64,000 bases of DNA from Mycolicibacterium neworleansense (GCF_001245615.1 NZ_CWKH01000002.1:620001-684000); one strand, 5' to 3'; counted from the stretch's first letter, positions 54,323-63,959 are shown. Notes: generated by a model not told the origin, from the sequence alone. A program made the numbers and translations.

Positions 54323-54994
54323 CTAATTTTTTTGCGCCGACGGTGCGCCCAGATCGCTGATTTCGGCCGGACCGTGATCTGAGTGCACGCTCGGAGCACC
54401 CTCCGAAGGGGTGCCCTTGAGGCCGCGCCAGAACAGGTTGATCATCAACTCAGCGGCTTCGTTGACGTCGGCATCGCCCGTGCTGACCCGGCTGGCGATC
54501 GCCTCACCGGCACCCACCAGGGCGACCGCCATCATCTCGAAGTCACTGTCGGGCTGAGGATTTCGCGTGCCGGTGCTGAGCAACCGGGCCACCAGGTCGA
54601 TGATCCGGTCGCGGCCCTCACGGACGGTGTGTGCAAACGCCTGCGAGCTGGTGGCCTGCGTGTAGAGCACCATCCACGAGGCCCGGTTGGCATCGATGTA
54701 GGTCAGGAACGCGAGCACGGCACTGCGCAGCAGGTCCTTGGGGCTCTGGGTGAAGTCGATCTCGCCGCGCACCACATCCACGAATCGGGTCAGCTCGCGG
54801 TCCAGGCAGGCACCGAACAGCTCCTCCTTGGAGCCGTAGTAGAGGTACAGCATCGGCTTGGAGATCTCGGCCTCCGCGGCGATCGCGTCCATCGACGTCT
54901 CGTGGTAGCCGTTGACCGAGAAAATCTGCACCGCAGCGTCGAGCATCTGCTGTTCCCGCACGGCCCGCGGCAGCCGCTTCGTTCCACCTGCCAT
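54323..54994 (-). CDS. TetR-family regulator (Rv0238-like)
   Basis: The 223-residue protein has the N-terminal TetR DNA-binding domain (AVREQQMLDAAVQIFSVNGYHETSMDAIAAEAEISKPMLYLYYGSKEELFGACLDREL) and an all-helical ligand domain with FLTYIDANRASWMVLYTQATSSQAFAHTVREGRDRIIDLVARLL. It matches the place and orientation of M. tuberculosis Rv0238 next to lpqI. The last 22 residues are encoded inside a diverged copy of the hairpin repeat (54343-54394), so the C-terminus probably differs from relatives. It is divergent from the amidohydrolase gene; target unknown. Confidence 0.9.
   Translation of the reverse strand: MAGGTKRLPRAVREQQMLDAAVQIFSVNGYHETSMDAIAAEAEISKPMLYLYYGSKEELFGACLDRELTRFVDVVRGEIDFTQSPKDLLRSAVLAFLTYIDANRASWMVLYTQATSSQAFAHTVREGRDRIIDLVARLLSTGTRNPQPDSDFEMMAVALVGAGEAIASRVSTGDADVNEAAELMINLFWRGLKGTPSEGAPSVHSDHGPAEISDLGAPSAQKN
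54343..54394. repeat. 52-base hairpin repeat, diverged copy 2 (inside the tetR 3' end)
   Basis: The arms GTGCGCCCAGATCGC (54343-54357) and GTGATCTGAGTGCAC (54374-54388) align with copy 1 with no gaps: same 16-base loop, shared TTTCG in the loop, and the same GCTCGG tail. It lies within the coding end of the TetR gene. Confidence 0.55.
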
Positions 54995-55162
54995 CCGAAC
55001 AGGATAAGCGTCCGGTTGACGGTCAGGGCAGCGGCTCAGTACGCCGGTGCACCCGATGGGCCAGATCAGCCGCAGTGCGCTGGTGGCGGTGGTGTACTAC
55101 GTCGGAGGCAATGTCGTAGGAGATCACCCCGCCGCAGGGGGGTCGAAGGAGGTCGGACGGCT

Positions 55163-56347
55163 ATGCCCGATGGGGACATCACCGGCCCGACGATCGACGT
55201 GTTCGACGGGATACGCGATGCGGTACCCGCGGCCCTCGCCGAGCATCTGCGCACCGTCCGGCTGATCGATCATCACGTGCACGGCGCGTTCCACAAGCCC
55301 GTCGACCGGGCCGCCTTCGAGGCGTCGCTCAACGAGGGGTCCACCGACCCGATACCGGACTTCATGACGCAGTTCGACTCGCCGCTCGGCCTGTCGATCC
55401 GGCGTTGGTGCGCACCAGTTCTAGGGCTACCCGCCCGCGCGGACACCGAGGACTACTGGAAGCGCCGCAGCGAGCTCAGCCCTGACGAGTTGGCGGCACT
55501 GATGCTGCCGGCGGCCGGAGTCGACCGCTGGATCGTCGACACCGGATTCCAGGGTGACCTCATCACCACACCGCAACGACTCACCGAACTCAGCGGCCGC
55601 CCGTCCTCCGAGATCCTGCGGCTGGAGCGGCTGGCCCAGACCCTCCTGGAGTCCGGCACCAGCCCCGAGGACTTCCCCGCGGCGTTCCGGGCCACCCTGT
55701 CGGATGCCGTGGATTCACCGGAAACAGTGGGCACCAAGACAATTGCCGCCTACCGCACGTCGTTCGACATCGACTGGTCGCGTCCGGACGACCAGCGGGT
55801 GATCGAGGCCGCCCGGGAGCTGGCGGCCCGGGATTCACAGCGGGTGGACAGCCCGGTGCTGATCGCGTTCGGGGTGCACGAGGCCGCCGACCACGGGCTG
55901 CCCATCCAGGTCCACGTCGGGTTCGGCGACCGCGACCTGGATCTGCACCGCACCGACCCGATGTTGTTGCTGCCCTTGTTGCGCACCATGGCACCGGTCG
56001 GAGTGCTGCTGCTGCACTGCTATCCGTTCCACCGCCAGGCCGGTTATCTGGCGCAGGCATTCGATCACGTGAATTTCGATGTGGGCCTGGCCATCAACCA
56101 TCTCGGGGCGCGATCGGGCGCCGTGGTGGCCGAGGCTCTGGAGACCGCGCCCTTCGCCAAACAGCTCTATTCCTCGGATGCCTTCGGGCCACCCGAATTG
56201 CACCTGCTGGGTTCGGTGTTGTGGCGCCGCACCATGGGTTTGGCCCTGGGCGAATGGGTCCGCACCGGGGACTGCAGCGAGTCCGACGCGATCCGGATCG
56301 TCGACATGATCGGCGTGCACAACGCCACTCGGGTCTACGCCCTGTGA
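55163..56347 (+). CDS. Amidohydrolase-family metal-dependent hydrolase
   Basis: The start ATG 55163 has AAGGAGGT 8 bases upstream. The 394-residue protein shows the metal-binding H-x-H in LIDHHVHGAFHKPVD near the N-terminus, then a TIM-barrel layout with LPIQVHVGFGDRDLDLH (distal metal His) and VGVLLLHCYPFHRQAGYLAQ. The terminal ligand Asp is likely in YSSDAFGPPELHLLG. It resembles amidohydrolases of COG2159 and those fused to glutamine synthetase-like proteins; the substrate is unknown. It sits between the divergent TetR gene and lpqI (convergent, 10 bases). Confidence 0.88.
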   Translation: MPDGDITGPTIDVFDGIRDAVPAALAEHLRTVRLIDHHVHGAFHKPVDRAAFEASLNEGSTDPIPDFMTQFDSPLGLSIRRWCAPVLGLPARADTEDYWKRRSELSPDELAALMLPAAGVDRWIVDTGFQGDLITTPQRLTELSGRPSSEILRLERLAQTLLESGTSPEDFPAAFRATLSDAVDSPETVGTKTIAAYRTSFDIDWSRPDDQRVIEAARELAARDSQRVDSPVLIAFGVHEAADHGLPIQVHVGFGDRDLDLHRTDPMLLLPLLRTMAPVGVLLLHCYPFHRQAGYLAQAFDHVNFDVGLAINHLGARSGAVVAEALETAPFAKQLYSSDAFGPPELHLLGSVLWRRTMGLALGEWVRTGDCSESDAIRIVDMIGVHNATRVYAL

Positions 56348-56357
56348 ACCATGACCG

Positions 56358-57494
56358 CTAGCAGTGCACCCCGCCCTTGGCGTCGACGTTGCGCTGCACC
56401 GCGGCATCCACGGCCGCCTGGTTGAGCTGGCCATCGGCCAGCGCCTTCTCCAGCCCGTCGAGCACCGCGGGAACCTCGTCGGTGGTGATCCACAGCGCGT
56501 TGTCGGCCCCGGCCTGCAGCGCCAGCAGCACCGCGCTGGCCACGCCGTACCGCTGGTTGATCGCGGCCATGCTCGACAGGTCGTCGGTGTACACCAGGCC
56601 GTTGAAGCCCGGGCCGCCGTAGTTGCCCGAGCGCAGCAGCTGGTAGGCGGCGGCGCTGAGGCTGGCCGGGTCGGAGCCGGTCAGGCCCGGGACCTGCAGA
56701 TGGCCGATCATGACCGCGACCGGCGCGGCAGTGGTCAGGGTCCGGTACGGCACGAGGTCGTTGTTCTGTAGATCAGCCAGCGGCGGGGTGGTCACCGAGC
56801 CGGTGTGAGAGTCACCCGAACCGTGGCCATGCCCGGGGAAATGCTTGAGCACGGGAAGCACCCCCGCATCGCGCAGTCCGCGGGCGTAGGCACCGGCGTA
56901 GTCGGTGACCTTCACCGGGTCGTCGCCGAAGGACCGGTCGCCGATGACGGTGTCGTCGGCGTCGGTGGTGACGTCGACGACGGGCGCGAAGTCGACGGTG
57001 ATCCCGAGGTTGCGCATCTTCTGCCCGCGATCCAGCGCGATGCCGTACACCTCGTCGACGGACTTGGTCTGTGCCAGCACGCGCGCCGACGGCTGCTCAC
57101 CGATCAACGAGGACAACCGCGACACCCGGCCGCCTTCCTCGTCCACGGTGACCGCGAGCGGCAGGGGGCCGGCGGCCGAGATATCGGGCAACGAACCGTC
57201 GGTGAGCATCGACAGATCGGTCCAGCTGCCGATCATGATGCCGCCGACGTGCTGTTCGGACACCACAGCACGGGCGTCGGCCGCGTCTTTGACCCCGACC
57301 GTCAGCAGCTGGGCGAGCTTGTCCCGCGGCGAAAGGGCGGCCACATCACAGACCGGCGCTGCCGGCAGCGGCGCGTTGGTGGACATCGGCTTCGTGTCCT
57401 GCGATTGGGACTCCGGTGCCGGGGTGCTCGGGGAGCAGGCCAGCAACAGCCCGGACAACGCTGCGAAAGTTGCGACGAGACGCGGTGAAGCCAT
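56358..57494 (-). CDS. lpqI: Lipoprotein beta-N-acetylglucosaminidase LpqI (GH3)
   Basis: Start ATG 57494 gives a 378-residue protein with signal MASPRLVATFAALSGLLLACSP and a lipobox ending at Cys20. A Ser/Pro-rich spacer leads to the GH3 domain: VTVDEEGGRVSRL, then KHFPGHGHGSGDSHTG with the Asp-His catalytic dyad of the NagZ family, and the nucleophile Asp in GLVYTDDLSSMAAI. LpqI cleaves N-acetylglucosamine from peptidoglycan fragments and takes part in cell-wall recycling. It matches M. tuberculosis Rv0237 in place and orientation, next to Rv0236A and aftD. Confidence 0.95.
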   Translation of the reverse strand: MASPRLVATFAALSGLLLACSPSTPAPESQSQDTKPMSTNAPLPAAPVCDVAALSPRDKLAQLLTVGVKDAADARAVVSEQHVGGIMIGSWTDLSMLTDGSLPDISAAGPLPLAVTVDEEGGRVSRLSSLIGEQPSARVLAQTKSVDEVYGIALDRGQKMRNLGITVDFAPVVDVTTDADDTVIGDRSFGDDPVKVTDYAGAYARGLRDAGVLPVLKHFPGHGHGSGDSHTGSVTTPPLADLQNNDLVPYRTLTTAAPVAVMIGHLQVPGLTGSDPASLSAAAYQLLRSGNYGGPGFNGLVYTDDLSSMAAINQRYGVASAVLLALQAGADNALWITTDEVPAVLDGLEKALADGQLNQAAVDAAVQRNVDAKGGVHC

Positions 57495-57585
57495 GGGCCC
57501 CGACCTTAGCCGCTGAACAAGCGGTAATCGATTCTCCGCGTGTCGACCCAGGTCCACCTCGCACGGATCGGGGGTGTCGCCATGC

Positions 57586-57591
57586 TAGGTT
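57586..57591 (+). promoter_or_regulatory. -10 element for the DUF2613-aftD transcript
   Basis: TAGGTT ends 6 bases before the GTG at 57598 and there is no ribosome binding site, so the transcript is probably leaderless. Confidence 0.45.
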
Positions 57592-57597
57592 GGCCGG

Positions 57598-57771
57598 GTG
57601 AACCGGTTCGTCGTACCCTCCGCGGCCAGCATTGTCGTCGGCCTGCTGTTGGGAGCGGCCGCCGTTTTCGGTGTGACGTTGATGGTGCAGCAGGACACGA
57701 AGCCTCCGCTGCAAGCGGGCGACCCGGCGTCATCGGTGCTCAACCGGGTCGAGTACGGCGACCGGTCCTAG
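57598..57771 (+). CDS. DUF2613 small membrane protein (Rv0236A-like)
   Basis: The GTG-started 57-residue protein MNRFVVPSAASIVVGLLLGAAAVFGVTLMVQQDTKPPLQ has one N-terminal membrane helix or uncleaved signal anchor and a short exported tail (SSVLNRVEYGDRS). It matches the DUF2613 family and the small gene Rv0236A that precedes aftD in M. tuberculosis. The next gene's start overlaps or touches its stop, so it is cotranscribed with aftD. Function unknown. Confidence 0.85.
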   Translation: MNRFVVPSAASIVVGLLLGAAAVFGVTLMVQQDTKPPLQAGDPASSVLNRVEYGDRS

Positions 57772-57772
57772 C

Positions 57773-60700
57773 TTGGATGTGCCGCTGACGCGGCGGGCAC
57801 CTGACTCGCCGCTGTCGCGGCGCTGGCTGTGGGTGGTCGCCGCCGCGACACTTCTCCTGACTTTCGTCCAGTCGCCCGGAGAGATCTCACCCGATACCAA
57901 GCTCGACCTCACCGCGAATCCGCTGCGGTTCCTGGCGCGCGCATTCAATCTGTGGAACAGCGACCTGCCGTTCGGGCAGGCGCAGAACCAGGCCTACGGC
58001 TATCTCTTCCCGCACGGCACCTTCTTCCTGGCCGGTGACCTGCTCGGCATTCCGGGCTGGGTGACCCAGCGATTGTGGTGGGCACTGCTGCTGACCGTCG
58101 GCTTCTGGGGCGTGCTACGGGTCGCCGAAGCCCTGGGTATCGGCAGCACCAGTTCACGTGTGCTCGGTGCGCTCGCGTTCACGCTGTCACCGCGGGCGCT
58201 GACCACCCTCGGCGCGATCTCGTCGGAGACGCTACCGATGATGCTGGCGCCGTGGGTGCTGCTGCCGATCATCCGGGTGTTCCGCGGCGACCGGAATGTG
58301 CGGCTCATGGCCGCCCGGTCGGCGGGCGCGGTGGCGCTGATGGGTGCGGTCAACGCCGTCGCCACCCTCACCGGCTGCCTGGTCGCGATCATCTGGTGGG
58401 CCTGCCACCGGCCGAACCGGTTGTGGTGGCGATTCACCGCGTGGTGGGTGCTGTGCGGGGCGCTGGCCGTCACCTGGTGGGTGGTGGCCCTGTTCATGCT
58501 GGGCCGGATCAGCCCACCGTTCCTGGACTTCATCGAATCCTCGGGTGTCACCACCCAGTGGATGTCGCTGACCGAGATGCTGCGCGGCACCCACACCTGG
58601 ACCCCGTTCGTGGCGTCAACGGCGACCGCGGCCGCCTCGCTCGTGACGAGCACGGTGGCGGTGCTGGCCACCACACTGGTGGCCGCCGCCGGGCTGGCCG
58701 GGCTGGCGCTGCGCTCGATGCCGGCACGGGGCCGGCTGATCACCATGCTGTTGATCGGTGTGGTGCTGCTGGCGCTGGGCTATTCCGGGGGTCTGGGGTC
58801 TCCGGTGGGAGCGGCCGTCCAGGACTTCCTGGACGGCACCGGCACGCCGCTGCGCAACCTGGCCAAGCTCGATCCGGTGTTGCGCCTCCCACTGGCGCTG
58901 GGCCTGGCGCATCTTCTGGGGCGGATTCCGTTGCCGGGCAGTGCGCCCCGGGCGGTGTGGGTGCATGCCTTCTCCCGGCCCGAACGCGACAAGCGCGTCG
59001 CGGTGGCGATCGTGGTGCTCGCCGCGCTGGCGGCCGGAACGTCGATCGCCTGGACGGGCCGCGTCGCCCCGGCCGGAACGTTCACCGCGATCCCGCAGTA
59101 CTGGCACGACACCGCGGACTGGCTGGATGCGCACAACACCGAGCGGGGCCGGGTCCTCGTCGCCCCGGGCGCCCCGTTCGCCACCCAGACATGGGGCAAC
59201 AGCCACGACGAACCACTGCAGGTGCTCGGGTCCAGCCCGTGGGGTGTGCGGGATTCCATCCCGCTGACCCCACCTGAGACGATCCGCGCCCTCGATTCCG
59301 TGCAGCGGTTGTTCGCCGCCGGACGGCCGTCCGCCGGCCTGGCCGATACCCTTGCCCGGCAAGGTATTTCCTACGTCGTGGTGCGCAACGACCTGGATCC
59401 GGACGTGTCCCGGTCGGCCCGCCCGGTACTGGTGCACCGTGCTGTCGAAGGCTCACCCGGATTGGCCAAGGTCGCCGAGTTCGGCGAGGCGGTGGGACCT
59501 GGGACGCTGGAAGGCTTCGTCGCCGACAGCGGCCTGCGGCCGCGCTATCCGGCGGTCGAGATCTACCGGGTCGACACGGGCGGCACCAACCCGGCCGCGC
59601 CTTATCTCGTCGACGCCGACACGATGACCCGGGTGGCCGGCGCGCCCGAGGCGCTGCTGCGCCTGGACGAGCGGCGCCGCCTCGACGGCAAGCCCCCGCT
59701 GGGGCCGATGCTGCTCACCGCCGACGCCGAGCGGGCCGGGCTGCCGGTAGAACCGGACGGATCCGCCGGTGTGATCGTCACCGACACCCCGACGGCGCGG
59801 GAGGTCGACTACGGCCGCGTCGACGATCACGCCTCGGCGATCCGCACCCCCGACGATGCCCGCCACACCCACAACCGGGTGCCCGACTATCCGTCCGACG
59901 GCGCCGCACCGGTCTACGGCAAGTGGAACGGCGGACGGGTCTCGGTGTCCAGTTCAGCGGCCGACTCGACCGCGCTGCCCAACGTGGCACCGGCCACCGG
60001 GCCCGCCGCCGCCATCGACAGCGACGGCTCGACCTCGTGGGTGTCCAACGCCCTGCAGGCTGCCGTCGGCCAATGGCTCCAGGTCGATTTCGATCACCCG
60101 GTCACCAATGCCACGCTGACCATCACCCCCAGCGCGACCGCCGTCGGCGCCCAGGTGCGCCGCATCGAGGTGGCCACCGCGACCGGCACCAGCAGCCTGC
60201 GGTTCGACACCGCGGGACAACAGCTGACCGTGCCGCTGCCGGTCGGCGAGACACCTTGGGTGCGGGTCACCGCGGTCGCCACCGACGACGGTTCTGCCGG
60301 TGTGCAATTCGGTATCACGGATCTTTCCGTGACCCAGTACGACGCATCGGGCTTCGCCCACCCCATCAACCTGCGGCACACCGTCGAGGTCCCCGCCCCG
60401 CCCGCGGGTTCTGCTGTCGCGCAATGGGATCTGGGTACCGAGCTGCTGGGCCGCTCGGGATGTGCCGACAGTCCGGTCGGGGTGCGGTGCGCAGCGGCGC
60501 TGGCGCTGGCCTCCGAGGAGCCGGTCAACCTGAGTCGCACGCTGTCGGTGCCGGCTGCCACCGCTGTCGAACCGACGGTGTGGATCCGGTCGCGGCAAGG
60601 CCCCAAGCTGGCCGATCTGGTCGCCCAACCGGGGACCACACGCGCCTCCGGTGACGCCGACCCGATCGACGTCCTCGGGTCGTCGTACGCCGCCACCGAC

Positions 60701-62008
60701 GGCGACCCGCGGACTTCCTGGACCGCGCCGCAACGCGTTGTTCAGTTCAAGGCACCGCCCACGCTGACGCTGAAACTGCCCGCACCGACGGAAGTAGGTG
60801 CCCTGCGGATCGATCCGGGCGCCAACCAGCCACCCGCACACCCGACGCTGGTGGCGATCGACCTCGGCGACGGGCCGCAGATGCACAAGCTTCCCGGCAA
60901 CGGTGACGTCCAGACGGCGAAGCTCAAACCGCGGGTGACGGACACCATCACCGTGTCGCTGCTCGCGTGGAACGACATCATCGACCGCACCTCGCTGGGC
61001 TTCGATCAGCTCAAGCCGCCCGGATTGGCCGAACTGACCGCACTCGATGTCCGCGGCAAGCCCATTGCGGCGGCCGACTCGGCCGCCAATCGCAAACGGA
61101 CAGTGACACTTCCGTGCGGTCAGGGTCCGATCATCGGTGTGGCCGGGCAATTCGTCCAGACCTCGGTGCGCACCACGGTGGGAGCCCTGCTCGACGGCGA
61201 TCCGATCCCGGCCCACCCCTGCCGGACCGGACCGATCGCACTGCCTGCGGGTCAACAGGAACTCCTCGTCAGCCCCGGGGCGGCGTTCGTCGTCGACGGC
61301 GTGGTGCTGAACACCCCGTCGGCCGGCCGGCTACGCACGGCGACAACGACTCCCGTCGACACCCCGGTGTGGACACCGGACCGGCGTCAGGTCCAGGTGA
61401 CCGCCGCCCCCACCACGCGGCTGCTGGTGGTGCCCGAAAGTGTCAACCCGGGCTGGATCGCGCGCGACGCCGGCGGTGTCGAGTTGACCTCGGTGAAGAT
61501 CAACGGCTGGCAGCAGGGCTGGGTGGTCCCGGCCGGCGCAACGGGGCCGGTGACGCTGGGCTTCCCCTCGAACCGTCCGTACCGCATCGGGTTGATCGCC
61601 GGACTCGCGCTGCTGCCGGTGCTGGCCCTGCTGGCGCTGTGGCCGGCCCGGCGCCGCACTCCGGATCTCGAGCCGGTGCAGCCGTGGCGGCCGGCCCCGG
61701 TGCTCACCGGCATCGCAGTGCTCGCGGTGGGGACGGCCATCTCCGGCCTGCCGGGGCTACTGGTGGCCGGTGGCGCGCTCGGGCTGCGCTATCTGCTGCG
61801 CGGTCACGACCGGCTGCGCGAGAGGGTGACCGTGACGGTCGCCGCGGGCGGTCTCATCCTGGCCGGCGCCGCGCTGAGCCAGTACCCGTGGCGGTCGGTC
61901 GACGGCTATGTCGGGCACTCCCCCTGGGTCCAGCTGCTGGCGCTGCTGTCGGTCGCCTTCGTCGCGGCATCCACGGTCACGCCTCAGCGAACTTCGAACC
62001 CGGGCTGA
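57773..62008 (+). CDS. aftD: Alpha-(1->3)-arabinofuranosyltransferase AftD
   Basis: The 1411-residue GT-C membrane enzyme can start at TTG 57773 or GTG 57779. About eleven transmembrane helices in the first 450 residues include the signature DTKLDLTANPLRFLARAFNLWNSDLPFGQAQNQAYGYLFPHGTFF, whose Asp residues line the active site. A DUF3367-type domain follows, then long periplasmic beta-rich domains resembling carbohydrate-binding modules (DSDGSTSWVSNALQAAVGQWLQVDFDHPVTNATLTI and DPRTSWTAPQRVVQF). Three C-terminal helices end the protein. AftD adds alpha-1,3 branches to arabinan in arabinogalactan and lipoarabinomannan using decaprenyl-phosphoryl-arabinose and is essential in M. smegmatis. Confidence 0.96.
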   Translation: MDVPLTRRAPDSPLSRRWLWVVAAATLLLTFVQSPGEISPDTKLDLTANPLRFLARAFNLWNSDLPFGQAQNQAYGYLFPHGTFFLAGDLLGIPGWVTQRLWWALLLTVGFWGVLRVAEALGIGSTSSRVLGALAFTLSPRALTTLGAISSETLPMMLAPWVLLPIIRVFRGDRNVRLMAARSAGAVALMGAVNAVATLTGCLVAIIWWACHRPNRLWWRFTAWWVLCGALAVTWWVVALFMLGRISPPFLDFIESSGVTTQWMSLTEMLRGTHTWTPFVASTATAAASLVTSTVAVLATTLVAAAGLAGLALRSMPARGRLITMLLIGVVLLALGYSGGLGSPVGAAVQDFLDGTGTPLRNLAKLDPVLRLPLALGLAHLLGRIPLPGSAPRAVWVHAFSRPERDKRVAVAIVVLAALAAGTSIAWTGRVAPAGTFTAIPQYWHDTADWLDAHNTERGRVLVAPGAPFATQTWGNSHDEPLQVLGSSPWGVRDSIPLTPPETIRALDSVQRLFAAGRPSAGLADTLARQGISYVVVRNDLDPDVSRSARPVLVHRAVEGSPGLAKVAEFGEAVGPGTLEGFVADSGLRPRYPAVEIYRVDTGGTNPAAPYLVDADTMTRVAGAPEALLRLDERRRLDGKPPLGPMLLTADAERAGLPVEPDGSAGVIVTDTPTAREVDYGRVDDHASAIRTPDDARHTHNRVPDYPSDGAAPVYGKWNGGRVSVSSSAADSTALPNVAPATGPAAAIDSDGSTSWVSNALQAAVGQWLQVDFDHPVTNATLTITPSATAVGAQVRRIEVATATGTSSLRFDTAGQQLTVPLPVGETPWVRVTAVATDDGSAGVQFGITDLSVTQYDASGFAHPINLRHTVEVPAPPAGSAVAQWDLGTELLGRSGCADSPVGVRCAAALALASEEPVNLSRTLSVPAATAVEPTVWIRSRQGPKLADLVAQPGTTRASGDADPIDVLGSSYAATDGDPRTSWTAPQRVVQFKAPPTLTLKLPAPTEVGALRIDPGANQPPAHPTLVAIDLGDGPQMHKLPGNGDVQTAKLKPRVTDTITVSLLAWNDIIDRTSLGFDQLKPPGLAELTALDVRGKPIAAADSAANRKRTVTLPCGQGPIIGVAGQFVQTSVRTTVGALLDGDPIPAHPCRTGPIALPAGQQELLVSPGAAFVVDGVVLNTPSAGRLRTATTTPVDTPVWTPDRRQVQVTAAPTTRLLVVPESVNPGWIARDAGGVELTSVKINGWQQGWVVPAGATGPVTLGFPSNRPYRIGLIAGLALLPVLALLALWPARRRTPDLEPVQPWRPAPVLTGIAVLAVGTAISGLPGLLVAGGALGLRYLLRGHDRLRERVTVTVAAGGLILAGAALSQYPWRSVDGYVGHSPWVQLLALLSVAFVAASTVTPQRTSNPG

Positions 62009-62239
62009 ACAGGGCTTGCACCGAACCATCCGGCCGAGCTGTTGACAACACGGGTATCCGGTACTTACGGTACCGGCACGCGTGGCGCAGTCCCGGACAT
62101 CGCTTTGCTGCGTGGGGGATCGCAGGTTGTGGACCAGGATTGCGCCCGACTGGATGCAGTAACTACGCAGTCAGTTGACGGCTTGCCGGCGGGCTTAGCT
62201 GTGTTCGCGTGGCTGCGCACAAAGCAGTGCGCAGGGCGG

Positions 62240-62274
62240 GCGGTGTCGGCGGCTGAGGGGTTCGCCGACACCGC
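62240..62274. terminator. Hairpin between convergent aftD and the R2lox gene
   Basis: GCGGTGTCGGCG (62240-62251) pairs with CGCCGACACCGC (62263-62274) around 11 bases, 13 bases from the R2lox stop. A competing stem GCAGTGCG/CGCACTGC overlaps it. Without a T-run it is a mycobacterial-type terminator at best. The rest of the 62009-62286 gap shows no gene I can support. Confidence 0.6.
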
Positions 62275-62286
62275 ACTGCCCGGGAA

Positions 62287-63228
62287 TCAGGCCGTGGCCG
62301 CCAGGGCCTTCGCGTCCTCGTCGGCGAACGTGTCCTCCAGTGTCAGCGGCGAGTAGTCGAGGTCGATCTCCTCCAGCGGCCGCCCCCGGGCGCTGCTGAT
62401 GGTGCCGAAGCGCCGCATGCCCTTGTCGGCCGAGTACTGCATGAACTCGTCCTGCACCAGGCCGAACGGGATGTCCGGTGCGTAGAGGGCGAAGCCCTCC
62501 TCGGTGAGCCGCAGCGCCAGTGGGATGAGGTCGTTCATCCGGCCTTCGAACACCGCCCAGTTGGCGTCATCGGCGGCCACGTGACGGCGGCAGGTGAAGG
62601 TGCCCCACGCCATGTGGCGACGTTCGTCGTCCCCGATCCGCCGGACCAGCTCCTGCATCCCGGGCAGGATCCCCCGGTCGACGCAAATCTTGTGCCACGC
62701 ATAGTATCCCGTGAGCGCCAGCATGCCTTCGACGATGTGGTTGTAGGTCACCGACGCCCGGACCTGGGCGGCCGGTGTGGGATCGGTGTACAACGCGTCG
62801 AGGGACTCGGGCAGCTCCTCGTTGAACACCTGCCGGTAGGCCGGGAGATCATCGAAGTAGTTGTGCAGGTCGTCGGTGATCCCGACGGCGTCCAGCCACA
62901 TCCGGAACACCTGCGTGTGTTTGGCTTCCTCGAAGGCGAACTGGGTCAGGTACATCTCGTCGCCCAGTCGACCCTCTGCGCGCATCGCGCTCATGAACGG
63001 CTGGATGTCCGTGGTGACGGCTTCCTCACCCGCGATGAACTGGGCACACAGCCGGGTGGCGTACTCACGTTCCCGATCCGTCAGCGCCTCCCAGTCCGCA
63101 CGGTCGCGGGAGAAGTCGATATCGGCCGGATTCCAGAACTTCGCGTTTCCACCCGCGAACAAGCGCAACGGCACACCGTCCCAATTGAGACCGCCCTTGG
63201 CCAGCGAACCGAACTTTGTGTGCGACAT
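62287..63228 (-). CDS. R2-like ligand-binding oxidase (R2lox, Rv0233-like)
   Basis: Starts at ATG 63228 after GAGGAGG. The 313-residue ferritin-like protein [34 protein letters not shown] has the metal ligands in [27 protein letters not shown] (E-x-x-H), [18 protein letters not shown] and [14 protein letters not shown] (E-x-x-H). R2lox proteins assemble a Mn/Fe centre and bind a fatty acid, with a Tyr-Val crosslink. They lack a class I R1 partner and do not serve in deoxyribonucleotide synthesis, although often annotated nrdB. It follows the TetR gene by 14 bases; the two are probably cotranscribed, as in M. tuberculosis Rv0232-Rv0233. Confidence 0.94.
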   Translation of the reverse strand: MSHTKFGSLAKGGLNWDGVPLRLFAGGNAKFWNPADIDFSRDRADWEALTDREREYATRLCAQFIAGEEAVTTDIQPFMSAMRAEGRLGDEMYLTQFAFEEAKHTQVFRMWLDAVGITDDLHNYFDDLPAYRQVFNEELPESLDALYTDPTPAAQVRASVTYNHIVEGMLALTGYYAWHKICVDRGILPGMQELVRRIGDDERRHMAWGTFTCRRHVAADDANWAVFEGRMNDLIPLALRLTEEGFALYAPDIPFGLVQDEFMQYSADKGMRRFGTISSARGRPLEEIDLDYSPLTLEDTFADEDAKALAATA

Positions 63229-63242
63229 GGGAATTGACCTCC

Positions 63243-63923
63243 TCAGATCTGACGCGCTGGTTGGTTGGCCGCCGGGAGACCGGGTACCGCAAATGCGGCG
63301 CTCAATACCCCGACGAGTCTGCGCACGGCCAGTGCCGGCTGTTCCGGGGTCGGCTCGTCCAGACCGAGAACCGGGTCCATCCCGCGTACATAGGGCGCCA
63401 GAGCCAGGTGCGGGAAGATCATCAACAGCAGCGACAACAACGCGTCGGTGTCGGCGTCCGCCCGCAGATCGCCCCGGACCTGCGCATCGCGCACGAGGGG
63501 GCGGAGCACCTCCAGATAGTGACGGTGGATGACGTTCCGAACGCTGACCCGGGCGTCGGTGTCCACCTCGAAGCTCGCCGCGGCATGCAACGACCGGTCC
63601 TGCGGATGGTCGGCGAAGTAGGCCACCCAATCGTCGAGCAGATCGGTGAGGAACTCGAAGAACGGGCGGCTCGGATCGAGCGCGCGGATGCGGTCCTCCA
63701 TGTACACCCGCACACGCTGGCTGCCGATGTCGGCGATGAAGGCAAACAGATCGCGCTTGTCCGCGAAGTACTGGAACAGGCTGCCCTTGGCCACTCCGGC
63801 GCGCCGCGCGATGACGTTCAAGCTGCCGCGGGAAAACCCGTGCGCGCCGAACTCCGCCTCCGCGGCTTCGATCACCGCCGCACGCCGCGCCGGATCGACC
63901 CGGCCCCAAGTCACCGTTGGCAT
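63243..63923 (-). CDS. TetR-family regulator (Rv0232-like) upstream of R2lox
   Basis: The start ATG 63923 ([66 protein letters not shown]) carries a clear TetR helix-turn-helix. A GTG- or ATG-based start at 63950 would add nine residues and run into the palindrome. The 226-residue protein has a helical ligand domain with [28 protein letters not shown]. It sits 14 bases before R2lox on the same strand, and a perfect palindrome lies 17 bases upstream of its start, suggesting autoregulation and control of R2lox. Confidence 0.93.
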   Translation of the reverse strand: MPTVTWGRVDPARRAAVIEAAEAEFGAHGFSRGSLNVIARRAGVAKGSLFQYFADKRDLFAFIADIGSQRVRVYMEDRIRALDPSRPFFEFLTDLLDDWVAYFADHPQDRSLHAAASFEVDTDARVSVRNVIHRHYLEVLRPLVRDAQVRGDLRADADTDALLSLLLMIFPHLALAPYVRGMDPVLGLDEPTPEQPALAVRRLVGVLSAAFAVPGLPAANQPARQI

Positions 63924-63940
63924 GAGCCCTCCCGGGGAGT

Positions 63941-63959
63941 GAATGACCACTGGTCATTC
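63941..63959. promoter_or_regulatory. 19-base perfect palindrome, probable TetR operator
   Basis: GAATGACCA-c-TGGTCATTC has perfect 9-base arms, 17 bases upstream of the TetR start. The size and symmetry are typical of TetR-dimer operators controlling their own gene. Confidence 0.75.

Noticed and set aside
62041..62070. TTGACA at about 62042 as a sigma-A promoter in the aftD/R2lox gap
   Set aside because: No acceptable -10 lies 16-18 bases downstream, and there is no gene for it to serve.
62287..63228. Class I ribonucleotide reductase small subunit (nrdB/nrdF)
   Set aside because: The ligand pattern and length fit R2lox, and no large subunit gene is nearby.
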